Source: Bdellovibrionales bacterium
Lineage (GTDB): Bacteria > Bdellovibrionota > Bdellovibrionia > Bdellovibrionales > JAMPXM01
DNA: 49,271 nucleotides
Reading direction: 5' to 3'
Assembly (NCBI GenBank): GCA_005808505.1
Contig: SYLX01000112.1
Span: 1-49,271 of the forward strand
Positions 43,487-49,271 of the stretch are shown here, piece by piece. Made by a program: the position numbers and the translations under genes. Under the pieces are notes generated by a model. It was not told the DNA's origin. It saw only the letters and a program-made list of their open reading frames with translations, and ran no database searches. Positions within the stretch are counted from its first letter, which is position 1. Each line of letters starts with the position of its first letter.

Positions 43487-44251
43487 TTAGCAAACAGGTT
43501 TCAAAACGCCTTTTTGAGCGTACTCCGACATCCACTCAACCCAATCAGCAGAATCGATCGCGTCCAAAATCTCCGCAAAGGATTTTTTCTCCTGAACCAA
43601 CGCCAGGAATTGTGCGCGGTGAGGATCGATCACTTCGACTTCGACGCTGAAGTCTTCCTGCCGATAGACCATGACTAGATTGGGCGACTCCACGGCCGCT
43701 TGTCTCGTCTGCTTGAGAAAAAGATGAACCGGATGATCAAAGCGAAAAAGCTGAACGCTAGGCTGCAATTCAAGCCGAACTTGTCCGGCGTCCTCAGCCG
43801 CTTTTTCCAAAAGCTCACCGGGATCCCAGTCGACTGAGTTGGCCGCATAGCGAGCGCGGTAAATCGCTCTCTCGAGGAACGCTAGTTCTACGTCCGCACT
43901 TGAAACTCGGTCGTCATCGAACTCAACCAGGAATGAAGGTAAGTGATCCCCGGCTCTCGCGATCGTGTAGGAATTCGATGGGCATGAGCGAAGGTAATCA
44001 AGAATGAGGCTCTCCCAAAGCTCTGTCCCCATTCTTTCACTCAATACCGGGTAATCGTCTCGCAGACTCTCTTCGAGGCGCAAACGCCAGGCACTCGCGT
44101 AGATTTCCATTCTTTCACGTGGCCTTGCATCCAACGGCTTGATCGCGATTGAGCGCAGAAGCTCGCCGGAATCAAAATCATTTCGGGTCACGGCAGCCGT
44201 AAACCAAACTTGCAATTGCTTGAGTGAGGGGCGCGGTTCACCGTTTCTCAA
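43487..44251 (-). CDS. bufC: BufC/HvfC-like DUF2063 partner of the MNIO enzyme
   Basis: 254-residue protein with the DUF2063 DNA-binding-domain-like N-terminus (LKQLQVWFTAAVTRND, then RMEIYASAWRLRLEESLRDDYPVLSERMG). Such proteins bind the precursor peptide and deliver it to the DUF692/MNIO enzyme that oxidises cysteines. It overlaps the end of bufB by 14 bases, indicating coupled translation. Cytosolic. The name follows the operon (bufA-bufB-bufC), not any experiment here. Confidence 0.88.
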   Translation of the reverse strand: MRNGEPRPSLKQLQVWFTAAVTRNDFDSGELLRSIAIKPLDARPRERMEIYASAWRLRLEESLRDDYPVLSERMGTELWESLILDYLRSCPSNSYTIARAGDHLPSFLVEFDDDRVSSADVELAFLERAIYRARYAANSVDWDPGELLEKAAEDAGQVRLELQPSVQLFRFDHPVHLFLKQTRQAAVESPNLVMVYRQEDFSVEVEVIDPHRAQFLALVQEKKSFAEILDAIDSADWVEWMSEYAQKGVLKPVC

Positions 44252-45101
44252 TCACGGCCTCCTGGATGATTTTGGCCTTCCCAATTTCGCTCAAGAGTTC
44301 TTGATGATCGGGAATCGCGGCATCCCACTCGATCATCGTTGATACCGCGCCAAAGCGTTCGACCGATTGTCGATAAAGATTCCAAACATCGCTGCAAACA
44401 GGTTGGTCGTGCGTATCAACGAGAACGATTGAACCGTCCGCGTTTTCGGTTCGGGAATGTCCCGCCAGGTGAATCTGCCCGACCCGATCTTTGGGAATCG
44501 TTTTAAGAAATTCACCCGCGTCGAAGGCGTGGTTGACCGAATTTACGTAGACGTTGTTCACGTCTAGCAGCAAACCGCAGTCAGCCTTTTCGGAAAGTGC
44601 TGCCAGAAAATCAGCTTCGGTCATTTCTGAATGACGAAAGGCGATGTAGCTTGAAACGTTCTCGATTAAGATCCTTCGACCGAGGACGTCCTGAACCTGG
44701 AGAATCCTTTCCGCTACGTGATTCAGAACTTCATCCGTATAAGGAATCGGCATGAGATCATGAAGGTTTTGCCCGTCGACGCCGGTCCAACAGCAATGAT
44801 CAGAAACAATGGACGGCTCAATCCTTCCAACTAGGTCTTTTAATCGCTTCAGATACTCTTGATCCAGCGGATCAGTCGACGCGATCGAGAGCGAGACTCC
44901 GTGAAGCGCTATTGGATAACGCTCACGAATTTTTTCGAGCATAAGAATGGGACGACCGCCATCATCCATGTAGTTTTCGGAGATTGCCTCAAACCACGCG
45001 ACGTCGGTTCGTCCATCCAGAATGTCTCGATAATGGGGAGTGCGCAGACCGAGCCCCATGCCCATATTAGGAAACATTGCTTGTTTCGTCTGCGCGTCCA
45101 T
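44238..45101 (-). CDS. bufB: BufB/HvfB-like DUF692 multinuclear non-haem iron oxidative enzyme (MNIO)
   Basis: 287-residue TIM-barrel enzyme of the DUF692/MNIO family. Motifs include GLGLRTPHY, ALHGVSLSIAS, SDHCCW, ILIENVSSYI, LLDVNNVYVNS, QIHLAGHSR and TMIEWDAAIP, with the His/Asp/Glu ligands of the iron site. In bufferin systems it converts precursor cysteines to 5-thiooxazole-type groups. ATG at 45101 lies 7 bases after the bufA stop; AAGGA upstream. The open frame extends upstream across bufA but encodes only a basic non-family sequence. Confidence 0.92.
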   Translation of the reverse strand: MDAQTKQAMFPNMGMGLGLRTPHYRDILDGRTDVAWFEAISENYMDDGGRPILMLEKIRERYPIALHGVSLSIASTDPLDQEYLKRLKDLVGRIEPSIVSDHCCWTGVDGQNLHDLMPIPYTDEVLNHVAERILQVQDVLGRRILIENVSSYIAFRHSEMTEADFLAALSEKADCGLLLDVNNVYVNSVNHAFDAGEFLKTIPKDRVGQIHLAGHSRTENADGSIVLVDTHDQPVCSDVWNLYRQSVERFGAVSTMIEWDAAIPDHQELLSEIGKAKIIQEAVIEKR

Positions 45102-45108
45102 GGCGAGC

Positions 45109-45369
45109 TTATTCCTTTTTGCCACCGCAGGCGTTTTTACCAGCGCAAGCGTTCTTATCAGCTTCCTTCTTGCCCGCACATGCGTTCTTCTCTTTAGCTG
45201 CGCATGAGTTTTTGTCTTTGCCCTTACAGGAGTTTTTTGCTTTGCAGCTATTTTTATCTCCCGCTTGTTTTTGATCTTCACCGGCTTGTGCGGTCGATGA
45301 CTTCACCACGGTTCCGGCTGCGATGATGCTCGCGAGGGCTGCTCCGAGAAGAATTTTGCGTTTATCCAT
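45109..45369 (-). CDS. bufA2: BufA2-type bufferin precursor (copper-binding RiPP)
   Basis: 86-residue precursor: signal peptide (MDKRKILLGAALASIIAAG...AQA) then a Lys/Asn/Cys-rich mature part with six KN[S/A]C units (KNSC three times, KNAC three times) and a GGKKE end. This matches the BufA2 family of bufferins, whose cysteines are oxidised by BufB/BufC before export and then bind copper. AAGGAG lies eight bases before the ATG. It heads the operon bufA-bufB-bufC-DUF255 and is preceded by an ECF promoter at 45438-45465. Confidence 0.9.
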   Translation of the reverse strand: MDKRKILLGAALASIIAAGTVVKSSTAQAGEDQKQAGDKNSCKAKNSCKGKDKNSCAAKEKNACAGKKEADKNACAGKNACGGKKE

Positions 45370-45437
45370 GAACGTGCTCCTTTGAAAAGGTGTGTGTCTC
45401 TAAAAGAGATTTGTTTAGTTCATCTCCCTTGCAATGG

Positions 45438-45465
45438 ATTACGAGCACCTCACGGAAGTGGTTAC
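45438..45465 (-). promoter_or_regulatory. ECF-type promoter of the bufferin operon
   Basis: On the minus strand: GTAACC at 45465-45460, 16-base spacer, CGTAAT at 45443-45438. Predicted start of transcription is near 45431, giving a ~60-base leader before bufA. The GTAACC-N16-CG layout is close to the published SigF-type ECF promoter of Caulobacter. The same sequence stands before the divergent sigma gene. Confidence 0.82.
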
Positions 45466-45606
45466 ACGATCGAAAAAATCTTTTTCCAATTTATGATTCC
45501 GTAAATAGATGAAGAGGTTAGCGTGCTTCAGTTCAAGACTTGTCACTTCGAGACGCTGACGTAACATTGAGGAAGTCGCGAAATTCGACATTTTTTGATC
45601 GAAGAC

Positions 45607-45634
45607 GTAACCACCCCGACTTACGGAGCGTAAC
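45607..45634 (+). promoter_or_regulatory. ECF-type promoter of the sigma/anti-sigma operon
   Basis: GTAACC at 45607-45612, 16-base spacer, CGTAAC at 45629-45634. The -35 and first five -10 bases are identical to the bufA promoter 140 bases away on the other strand. Predicted transcription start is at or near 45640, i.e. at the first ATG of the sigma gene. Confidence 0.8.
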
Positions 45635-45639
45635 TCTAT

Positions 45640-46272
45640 ATGAAGAGCGCGGCGCAAAGCGCCCCCGCTAGCGGCGGGCCCCTCGCAAATCAAAGTGAGC
45701 AAGAGCTTCATACATTGATGTCGCTCTCACTCAACGGTGATGCAAAGGCCTACCAAGCACTTCTGGAGAGGATCGCGACCATGATTCGTGGTTACTTGAT
45801 GAAATCGGCTCGAGCCTCGAGAACTTCGCCCCAACAGGTCGAAGATCTAGTCCAGGACGTGCTCCTCGCTATCCACCAGAAGCGGCACACCTATCGAACA
45901 GATATGCCCGTGATGCCGTGGATCTTCACGATTGCCCGGTACAAGCTGATCGATTCCATTCGCGCGCAGGGTCGCACACCGATCGTCTCTTGGCCCGCTG
46001 GAGATTCGGACGAATTCGACGCGGCAGCCTCCGTTGACGCGGCTCAAGCTGGCGCAACTGATCGAAGGGATGTCGAGGCGCTTTTGGAAGAGCTCCCAGA
46101 AAAACAAAGACAGATTTTAATGCTCGCAAAGGTCGAGGAACTTCCGCTCAACGAGATTAGCAAACGAATGAAGATGTCCCTCTCAGCCGTGAAGGTCACC
46201 ATCCATCGAGCTATGGCCACGCTTCGCCGTACGCACAACCCAAAGCTGGGAGGGGACAATGAAAACGAATGA
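45640..46272 (+). CDS. ECF RNA polymerase sigma factor (SigF-like, bufferin regulator)
   Basis: 210-residue ECF sigma factor. Region 2 is MSLSLNGDAKAYQALLERIA through EDLVQDVLLAIHQKRHTYRTDMPVMPWIFTIARYKLIDSIR; region 4 is LPEKQRQILMLAKVEELPLNEISKRMKMSLSAVKVTIHRAMATLRR. It resembles the ECF group paired with DUF1109/NrsF anti-sigma factors that respond to metals. It overlaps nrsF by 14 bases. A SigF-type promoter directly precedes it; with the first ATG (45640) the mRNA would be leaderless, otherwise a later start (e.g. 45718, MSLSLNGD) is used; that one also lacks a strong ribosome site. Inferred targets: itself and the bufferin operon. Confidence 0.9.
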   Translation: MKSAAQSAPASGGPLANQSEQELHTLMSLSLNGDAKAYQALLERIATMIRGYLMKSARASRTSPQQVEDLVQDVLLAIHQKRHTYRTDMPVMPWIFTIARYKLIDSIRAQGRTPIVSWPAGDSDEFDAAASVDAAQAGATDRRDVEALLEELPEKQRQILMLAKVEELPLNEISKRMKMSLSAVKVTIHRAMATLRRTHNPKLGGDNENE

Positions 46273-46900
46273 GATGATTTCAAAACTCTCCGGCGACTTG
46301 AAGCCCGTTGAGAGCGCGGATAGTTCAGGACGTTTCTTTGTTAAGTGGGCTCTCGCTTCTTTGTTAATCGTCACCGCTTGGCTTACGCTTTTGCCAGCTC
46401 GACCTGAGCTGACGCGACACTTTTCGCAATTCAGCTACGTTCTTGAGAGCGCCCTCTGGCTTGCGCTCTCCGCGATATCGGCCTTCATCGTCTATCGAGG
46501 AAGAATTCCGAGTCTGACAGCTCACAAAGAAATCCGCTGGGCCCAGCTAGCAATCGCCGTCTTGGGAATTTCGCTTATCGCACGCGAGGCGAGTTGGAAT
46601 CTCGGGACGCAGATGATCGCCGAAATGGATTGGTACCGCGGCCGATGCGGGAGTCTCATCATGGTGATGGCACTGACCTGGTCGGGATTTCTATTCACTT
46701 GGGCCCGAAAGGGTGCACCGACTCGACCAATGGCTACCGGTGGTTGGGTTGCGTTTTCGGCCGGATGCTTGGCCTCGTTTGCGATGCAAGTTGTTTGTAC
46801 TCACGAAAACCCGCTTCATGAAGTGGTGTGGCACGTGGTTCCGGTCGCATTGCTCGCCGTTCTTGGCATGAGTCTAGGCCGTCGATACTTGCGCTGGTAG
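46259..46900 (+). CDS. nrsF: NrsF-type (DUF1109) anti-sigma factor
   Basis: 213-residue inner-membrane protein with six hydrophobic segments. It matches NrsF/DUF1109: a short cytoplasmic N-terminus that would hold the sigma factor, and conserved periplasmic-side cysteines C130 (YRGRCGS) and C180 (QVVCTHENPLHEVVWH). In Caulobacter, such cysteines sense metals and release SigF. The start overlaps the sigma gene end by 14 bases. A terminator follows. Confidence 0.9.
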   Translation: MKTNEMISKLSGDLKPVESADSSGRFFVKWALASLLIVTAWLTLLPARPELTRHFSQFSYVLESALWLALSAISAFIVYRGRIPSLTAHKEIRWAQLAIAVLGISLIAREASWNLGTQMIAEMDWYRGRCGSLIMVMALTWSGFLFTWARKGAPTRPMATGGWVAFSAGCLASFAMQVVCTHENPLHEVVWHVVPVALLAVLGMSLGRRYLRW

Positions 46901-46904
46901 TTCA

Positions 46905-46935
46905 GCGTCTCATCCTGAGACGCATTATCTCTTTT
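46905..46935 (+). terminator. Rho-independent terminator of the sigma/anti-sigma operon
   Basis: Perfect 8-bp stem GCGTCTCA (46905-46912) with TGAGACGC (46916-46923), 3-base loop, then ATTATCTCTTTT. Confidence 0.82.
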
Positions 46936-46979
46936 GAACGAAGTGACGATAAGCCCTCGGAATCTTGTGAGGGCCACGT

Positions 46980-47153
46980 ATGTTCTTCCACCGACTCGAT
47001 GAACTCTATTCTCGGCAAGGCTTTGAGCTTTCGCGCAAACGATTGATTCTCTTCAGCGCGATCTCGTCGACCTCTCTCGGCCTCGCTTGCTTTCTACAGA
47101 TGTACGGCAATCTTGTGGCCGGCGTCTGTGGTTCTTGCGCTTACTTAGTGTAG
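46980..47153 (+). CDS. Small hydrophobic reading frame, possible TadB-like N-terminal fragment
   Basis: 57-residue frame beginning MFFHRLDELYSRQGFELSRKR and continuing into a hydrophobic stretch (LILFSAISSTSLGLACFL, then VAGVCGSCAYLV), then a stop. The order of a charged start with LxxxGxxLSxxR, then two hydrophobic helices, recalls the N-terminal part of TadB-type pilus/secretion proteins. The rest of such a protein is missing. GAGG precedes the ATG. It may be a remnant, or a small membrane protein of its own. Confidence 0.35.
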   Translation: MFFHRLDELYSRQGFELSRKRLILFSAISSTSLGLACFLQMYGNLVAGVCGSCAYLV

Positions 47154-47677
47154 AGAGAGTCAATTTCTTGATAGGACACGACGGCTCATACGAAGAGAGC
47201 TGGTTGAGAGAGATCTTGGGAGGAGCCTCCCTTCATGCCGACACTCGATTCGTCTCTGATATTACGTCGAAGGAATTTCATTCACTCGGGCAAATCCCGG
47301 TGCAACACCGGCCTGCCTTCGTAGTTGGAATTGCGACGACGAACTTTCAGGAAGTGATGGCACAATTGCGGCAGACCGTCGGGGGACCTTCGATCCTGAA
47401 GCAAGCCAACTTCTTCCTTAAAGTGGAGACTCTGAATCCTGGCCAGGCTCGAGTGACTCTGCTTTCTGAGCTGCAGACCTTTCGAGACGGTAAAGTTTCC
47501 TACCAAGACGTCTTCGTTTTCAAGGAAACTGGTTTGGATCGGAACCGAAAGCTCCTTGGAAAAACATTAGCGACTGGCTTGATCCCAGTAGTTGTCGAAG
47601 ACCTCTCTAAACGTGGTGTGGTGGTGCCACTGCAGCTGTTCAGCAACGAAACAATTCTCAAAGCCGTAGCGAGCTAA
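47087..47677 (+). CDS. Possible C-terminal fragment of a CpaF/TadA-type secretion ATPase
   Basis: 196-residue frame. Its last ~75 residues (SYQDVFVFKETGLDRN, then LLGKTLATGLIPVVVEDLSKRG and VPLQLF) resemble the C-terminus of CpaF/TadA secretion ATPases. The preceding part, with ATTNFQEVMAQLRQTV, could be the diverged segment before it. There is no Walker A or B motif and the start (TTG at 47087) is arbitrary, overlapping the small frame above. Most likely a decayed or partial gene. A short frame just downstream (near 47704, [17 protein letters not shown]) is probably also residual. Confidence 0.45.
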   Translation: MLSTDVRQSCGRRLWFLRLLSVERVNFLIGHDGSYEESWLREILGGASLHADTRFVSDITSKEFHSLGQIPVQHRPAFVVGIATTNFQEVMAQLRQTVGGPSILKQANFFLKVETLNPGQARVTLLSELQTFRDGKVSYQDVFVFKETGLDRNRKLLGKTLATGLIPVVVEDLSKRGVVVPLQLFSNETILKAVAS

Positions 47678-47752
47678 AGGAAATGGTTTTCTGCGGACTT
47701 TGATGGCGATTGGTGCAGGCCTCATCTACTTCGCTCATCATAAAAAAACCGA

Positions 47753-48751
47753 TTAAGCGTTCACAGAAGACATCATCGCCTCAGGATACCGAAGACCCGC
47801 CGCGACCCCTTTGGGTGAGATCCTCGCGATCTCGCTTAAGTCTTCCCTCGTCAACTTAACGTCGAGTGCTTTTAGGTTCTCTTCAAGATAAGCGACTCTC
47901 TTTGTTCCGGGGATGGGAACGATGTCTTCTCCTTGCGCTAAGACCCACGCCAACGCGAGCTGCGAAGGTTGACAGTTTTTCTTCTTCGCTAGCGACTCGA
48001 TGTGAGAGACGAGTTCAAGATTCTTGTTGAAATTCTCACCCTGAAACCGCGGCGAGTGACGTCGATAATCGTCGGATGCGAGGTCAGCAAACTTCTTGAT
48101 TTGGCCCGTGAGAAAGCCGCGGCCAAGCGGACTGTAAGCTACGAAGCCGATTCCGAGCTCGCGACAAGTTTGCAAAACGCCATCTTCTGGATCGCGTGTC
48201 CATAGCGAGTACTCACTTTGCAGAGCCGTAATCGGATGAATTTTGTGAGCCCTGTGTAAAGTCGCGACGCTCGCTTCGGACAATCCGATGTGGCGCACTT
48301 TCCCGGCGCGCACTAAATCCGCCATGGCTCCTACAGTCTCCTCAATGGGTGTTTTTGGATCCACTCGGTGGAGATAATAGAGATCAATATGATCTACGCC
48401 GAGCCGTTTCAAACTTCCATCGCAGGCTTGTTTGACGTAATCAGGTTTGCCGTTGACGCCTCTTACGGATGGATCCTTGGGATCGCGGACGATGCCAAAC
48501 TTTGTCGCGAGCACCACGCGCTCGCGATGTCCTTTAATCGCCCTTCCAACGAGTTCTTCGTTAAGGAAAGGGCCATACATGTCGGCCGTGTCGAGAAAGT
48601 TCAGTCCAAGATCGAGCGCACGGTGAATGGTTTTAACGGACTCACTTTCGCTTCGAGCGCCGGCGGAACCATAGAAGTCACTCATGCCCATGCAGCCGAG
48701 TCCGAGTGCGGAAACTTTCAATCCTGAACGACCCAGTTCTCGTGGTTCCAT
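47753..48751 (-). CDS. Aldo/keto reductase
   Basis: Cytosolic NADPH-dependent reductase of 332 residues with a TIM-barrel fold. Catalytic residues are in place: D54 and Y59 (FLDTADMYG), K84 (LATKFG), and a His in [15 protein letters not shown]-binding region near [17 protein letters not shown]. It resembles the YakC/AKR13-type reductases acting on aldehydes; the actual substrate is unknown. ATG at 48751 follows AAAGGAG; an in-frame upstream start (48787) is not supported. Confidence 0.94.
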   Translation of the reverse strand: MEPRELGRSGLKVSALGLGCMGMSDFYGSAGARSESESVKTIHRALDLGLNFLDTADMYGPFLNEELVGRAIKGHRERVVLATKFGIVRDPKDPSVRGVNGKPDYVKQACDGSLKRLGVDHIDLYYLHRVDPKTPIEETVGAMADLVRAGKVRHIGLSEASVATLHRAHKIHPITALQSEYSLWTRDPEDGVLQTCRELGIGFVAYSPLGRGFLTGQIKKFADLASDDYRRHSPRFQGENFNKNLELVSHIESLAKKKNCQPSQLALAWVLAQGEDIVPIPGTKRVAYLEENLKALDVKLTREDLSEIARISPKGVAAGLRYPEAMMSSVNA

Positions 48752-48964
48752 CTCTCGCTCCTTTGCTGGCGGAGGGTGACACGCCATCTCCCCTGCAGCG
48801 ACGATAGCGATGCGGAAGTTTCATTGTCAAAAAATCCGCTCGCGCATTTTGGATGAAGCGCGACATCCCTCAATGAGCCATCGATGCACGTTGGTGGAAG
48901 TTGGAAACGCTTGTTCCCTTTGCTGTTGTCGCCTAGAGTTGCTCCATCACGATGAGAGGATCTT

Positions 48965-49271
48965 ATGAGCAAAATGAAAGTGAAAGCTGCGGTCGCGTGG
49001 AGTGCGAAAGAACCTTTAAAGATCGAGGAAGTCGACCTTGAGGGGCCTAAAAAAGGTGAGGTCCTCGTTCGCATGGTCGCAACTGGTGTTTGCCACACGG
49101 ATCTCTTCACTCTTTCTGGTGCTGATCCTGAGGGAATTTTTCCTACTATCTTGGGTCACGAAGGCGGCGGCGTCGTCGAAGAGGTCGGTGAAGGCGTAAC
49201 GACTTTGAAAAAAGGCGATCACGTGATCCCGCTCTACACGGCTGAATGCCGCATGCCGATCAGCCGCTTGA
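48965..49271 (+). CDS. Class III alcohol dehydrogenase/S-(hydroxymethyl)glutathione dehydrogenase (cut at right edge)
   Basis: Zinc-dependent medium-chain dehydrogenase, first ~102 residues only. Family marks: [12 protein letters not shown] (catalytic zinc Cys and His), [15 protein letters not shown] and [12 protein letters not shown]. In full-length members the next residues carry the structural-zinc cysteines (ECGxCxxCxSG); here the last bases read CRMPISRL instead, so the final ~25 bases may hold errors or a frameshift. It would oxidise S-hydroxymethylglutathione in formaldehyde removal. AGAGGA ends just before the ATG. Gene ends at the window edge. Confidence 0.85.
   Translation, partial: MSKMKVKAAVAWSAKEPLKIEEVDLEGPKKGEVLVRMVATGVCHTDLFTLSGADPEGIFPTILGHEGGGVVEEVGEGVTTLKKGDHVIPLYTAECRMPISRL

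Noticed and set aside
44238..45281. Longer N-terminus for bufB, overlapping bufA
   Set aside because: The extra basic region is the out-of-frame reading of bufA; the MNIO family starts near MDAQTKQAMFPN.
1..49271. tRNA, rRNA or prophage genes
   Set aside because: No tRNA-like T-loop/acceptor pairing or rRNA stretch was seen; the only phage-like feature is the S74 domain, which has a prepilin signal rather than tail-fibre neighbours.

Overview
The window looks like a chromosomal stretch of a Bdellovibrio-like bacterium (Bdellovibrionota). This is inferred from gene content, not from a marker gene: a TIGR02147-family regulator, a prepilin-like protein with an S74 chaperone domain, many secreted enzymes, two chemotaxis receptors, a lone IS1-like transposase of a type I associate with Bdellovibrio, and base composition near 50% GC by eye. 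Both ends cut genes: a short-chain dehydrogenase on the left and a class III alcohol dehydrogenase on the right. I see no rRNA, tRNA, CRISPR array or prophage.

Layout. 0-6.2 kb: SDR/LysR divergent pair, a PhyH dioxygenase, and a two-gene signalling unit (double-domain KaiC ATPase plus hybrid histidine kinase). 6.2-20 kb: mostly single-gene units, including a frameshifted TIGR02147 regulator, a secreted esterase, a small secreted protein that appears to start at ATT, an NmrA-type reductase, VOC proteins, a TetA-type efflux pump, thioredoxin 2, the prepilin/S74 protein, a CrtZ-like hydroxylase, an RhtA-like exporter and an alkyltransferase-like DNA repair protein.

20-28.8 kb: six diverged copies of one ~131-134 bp palindromic element sit between genes. 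Their ends carry AACTGGCNCACTT and TGCGGAT separated by about three variable bases. All but one of the strand switches in this interval contain a copy; none lies between co-directional genes. Copies supply stop codons, C-terminal peptides, a likely ribosome-binding site and probably promoters. A solitary IS1-like transposase gene lies beside one copy. The genes here are an aldehyde dehydrogenase, SlyX, a hydrolase, a VanX-type dipeptidase, a PD-(D/E)XK nuclease/XPD-type helicase fusion coupled to an MBL-fold exonuclease, and a small membrane protein.

28.7-41.5 kb: a FUSC-family transporter, a di-haem cytochrome c peroxidase, two chemotaxis receptors around a cupredoxin, and an alpha-glucan-degrading set (two GH15 paralogues and a GH13 enzyme), all exported.

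41.7-46.9 kb: a bufferin (copper-binding RiPP) operon, bufA2-bufB-bufC plus a DUF255 protein, divergent from an ECF sigma factor and NrsF-type anti-sigma factor. The intergenic region holds two outward-facing copies of GTAACC-N16-CGTAA, one in front of each operon, so the sigma factor very likely drives both. 46.9-49.3 kb: possible Tad/CpaF fragments, an aldo/keto reductase and the cut alcohol dehydrogenase.
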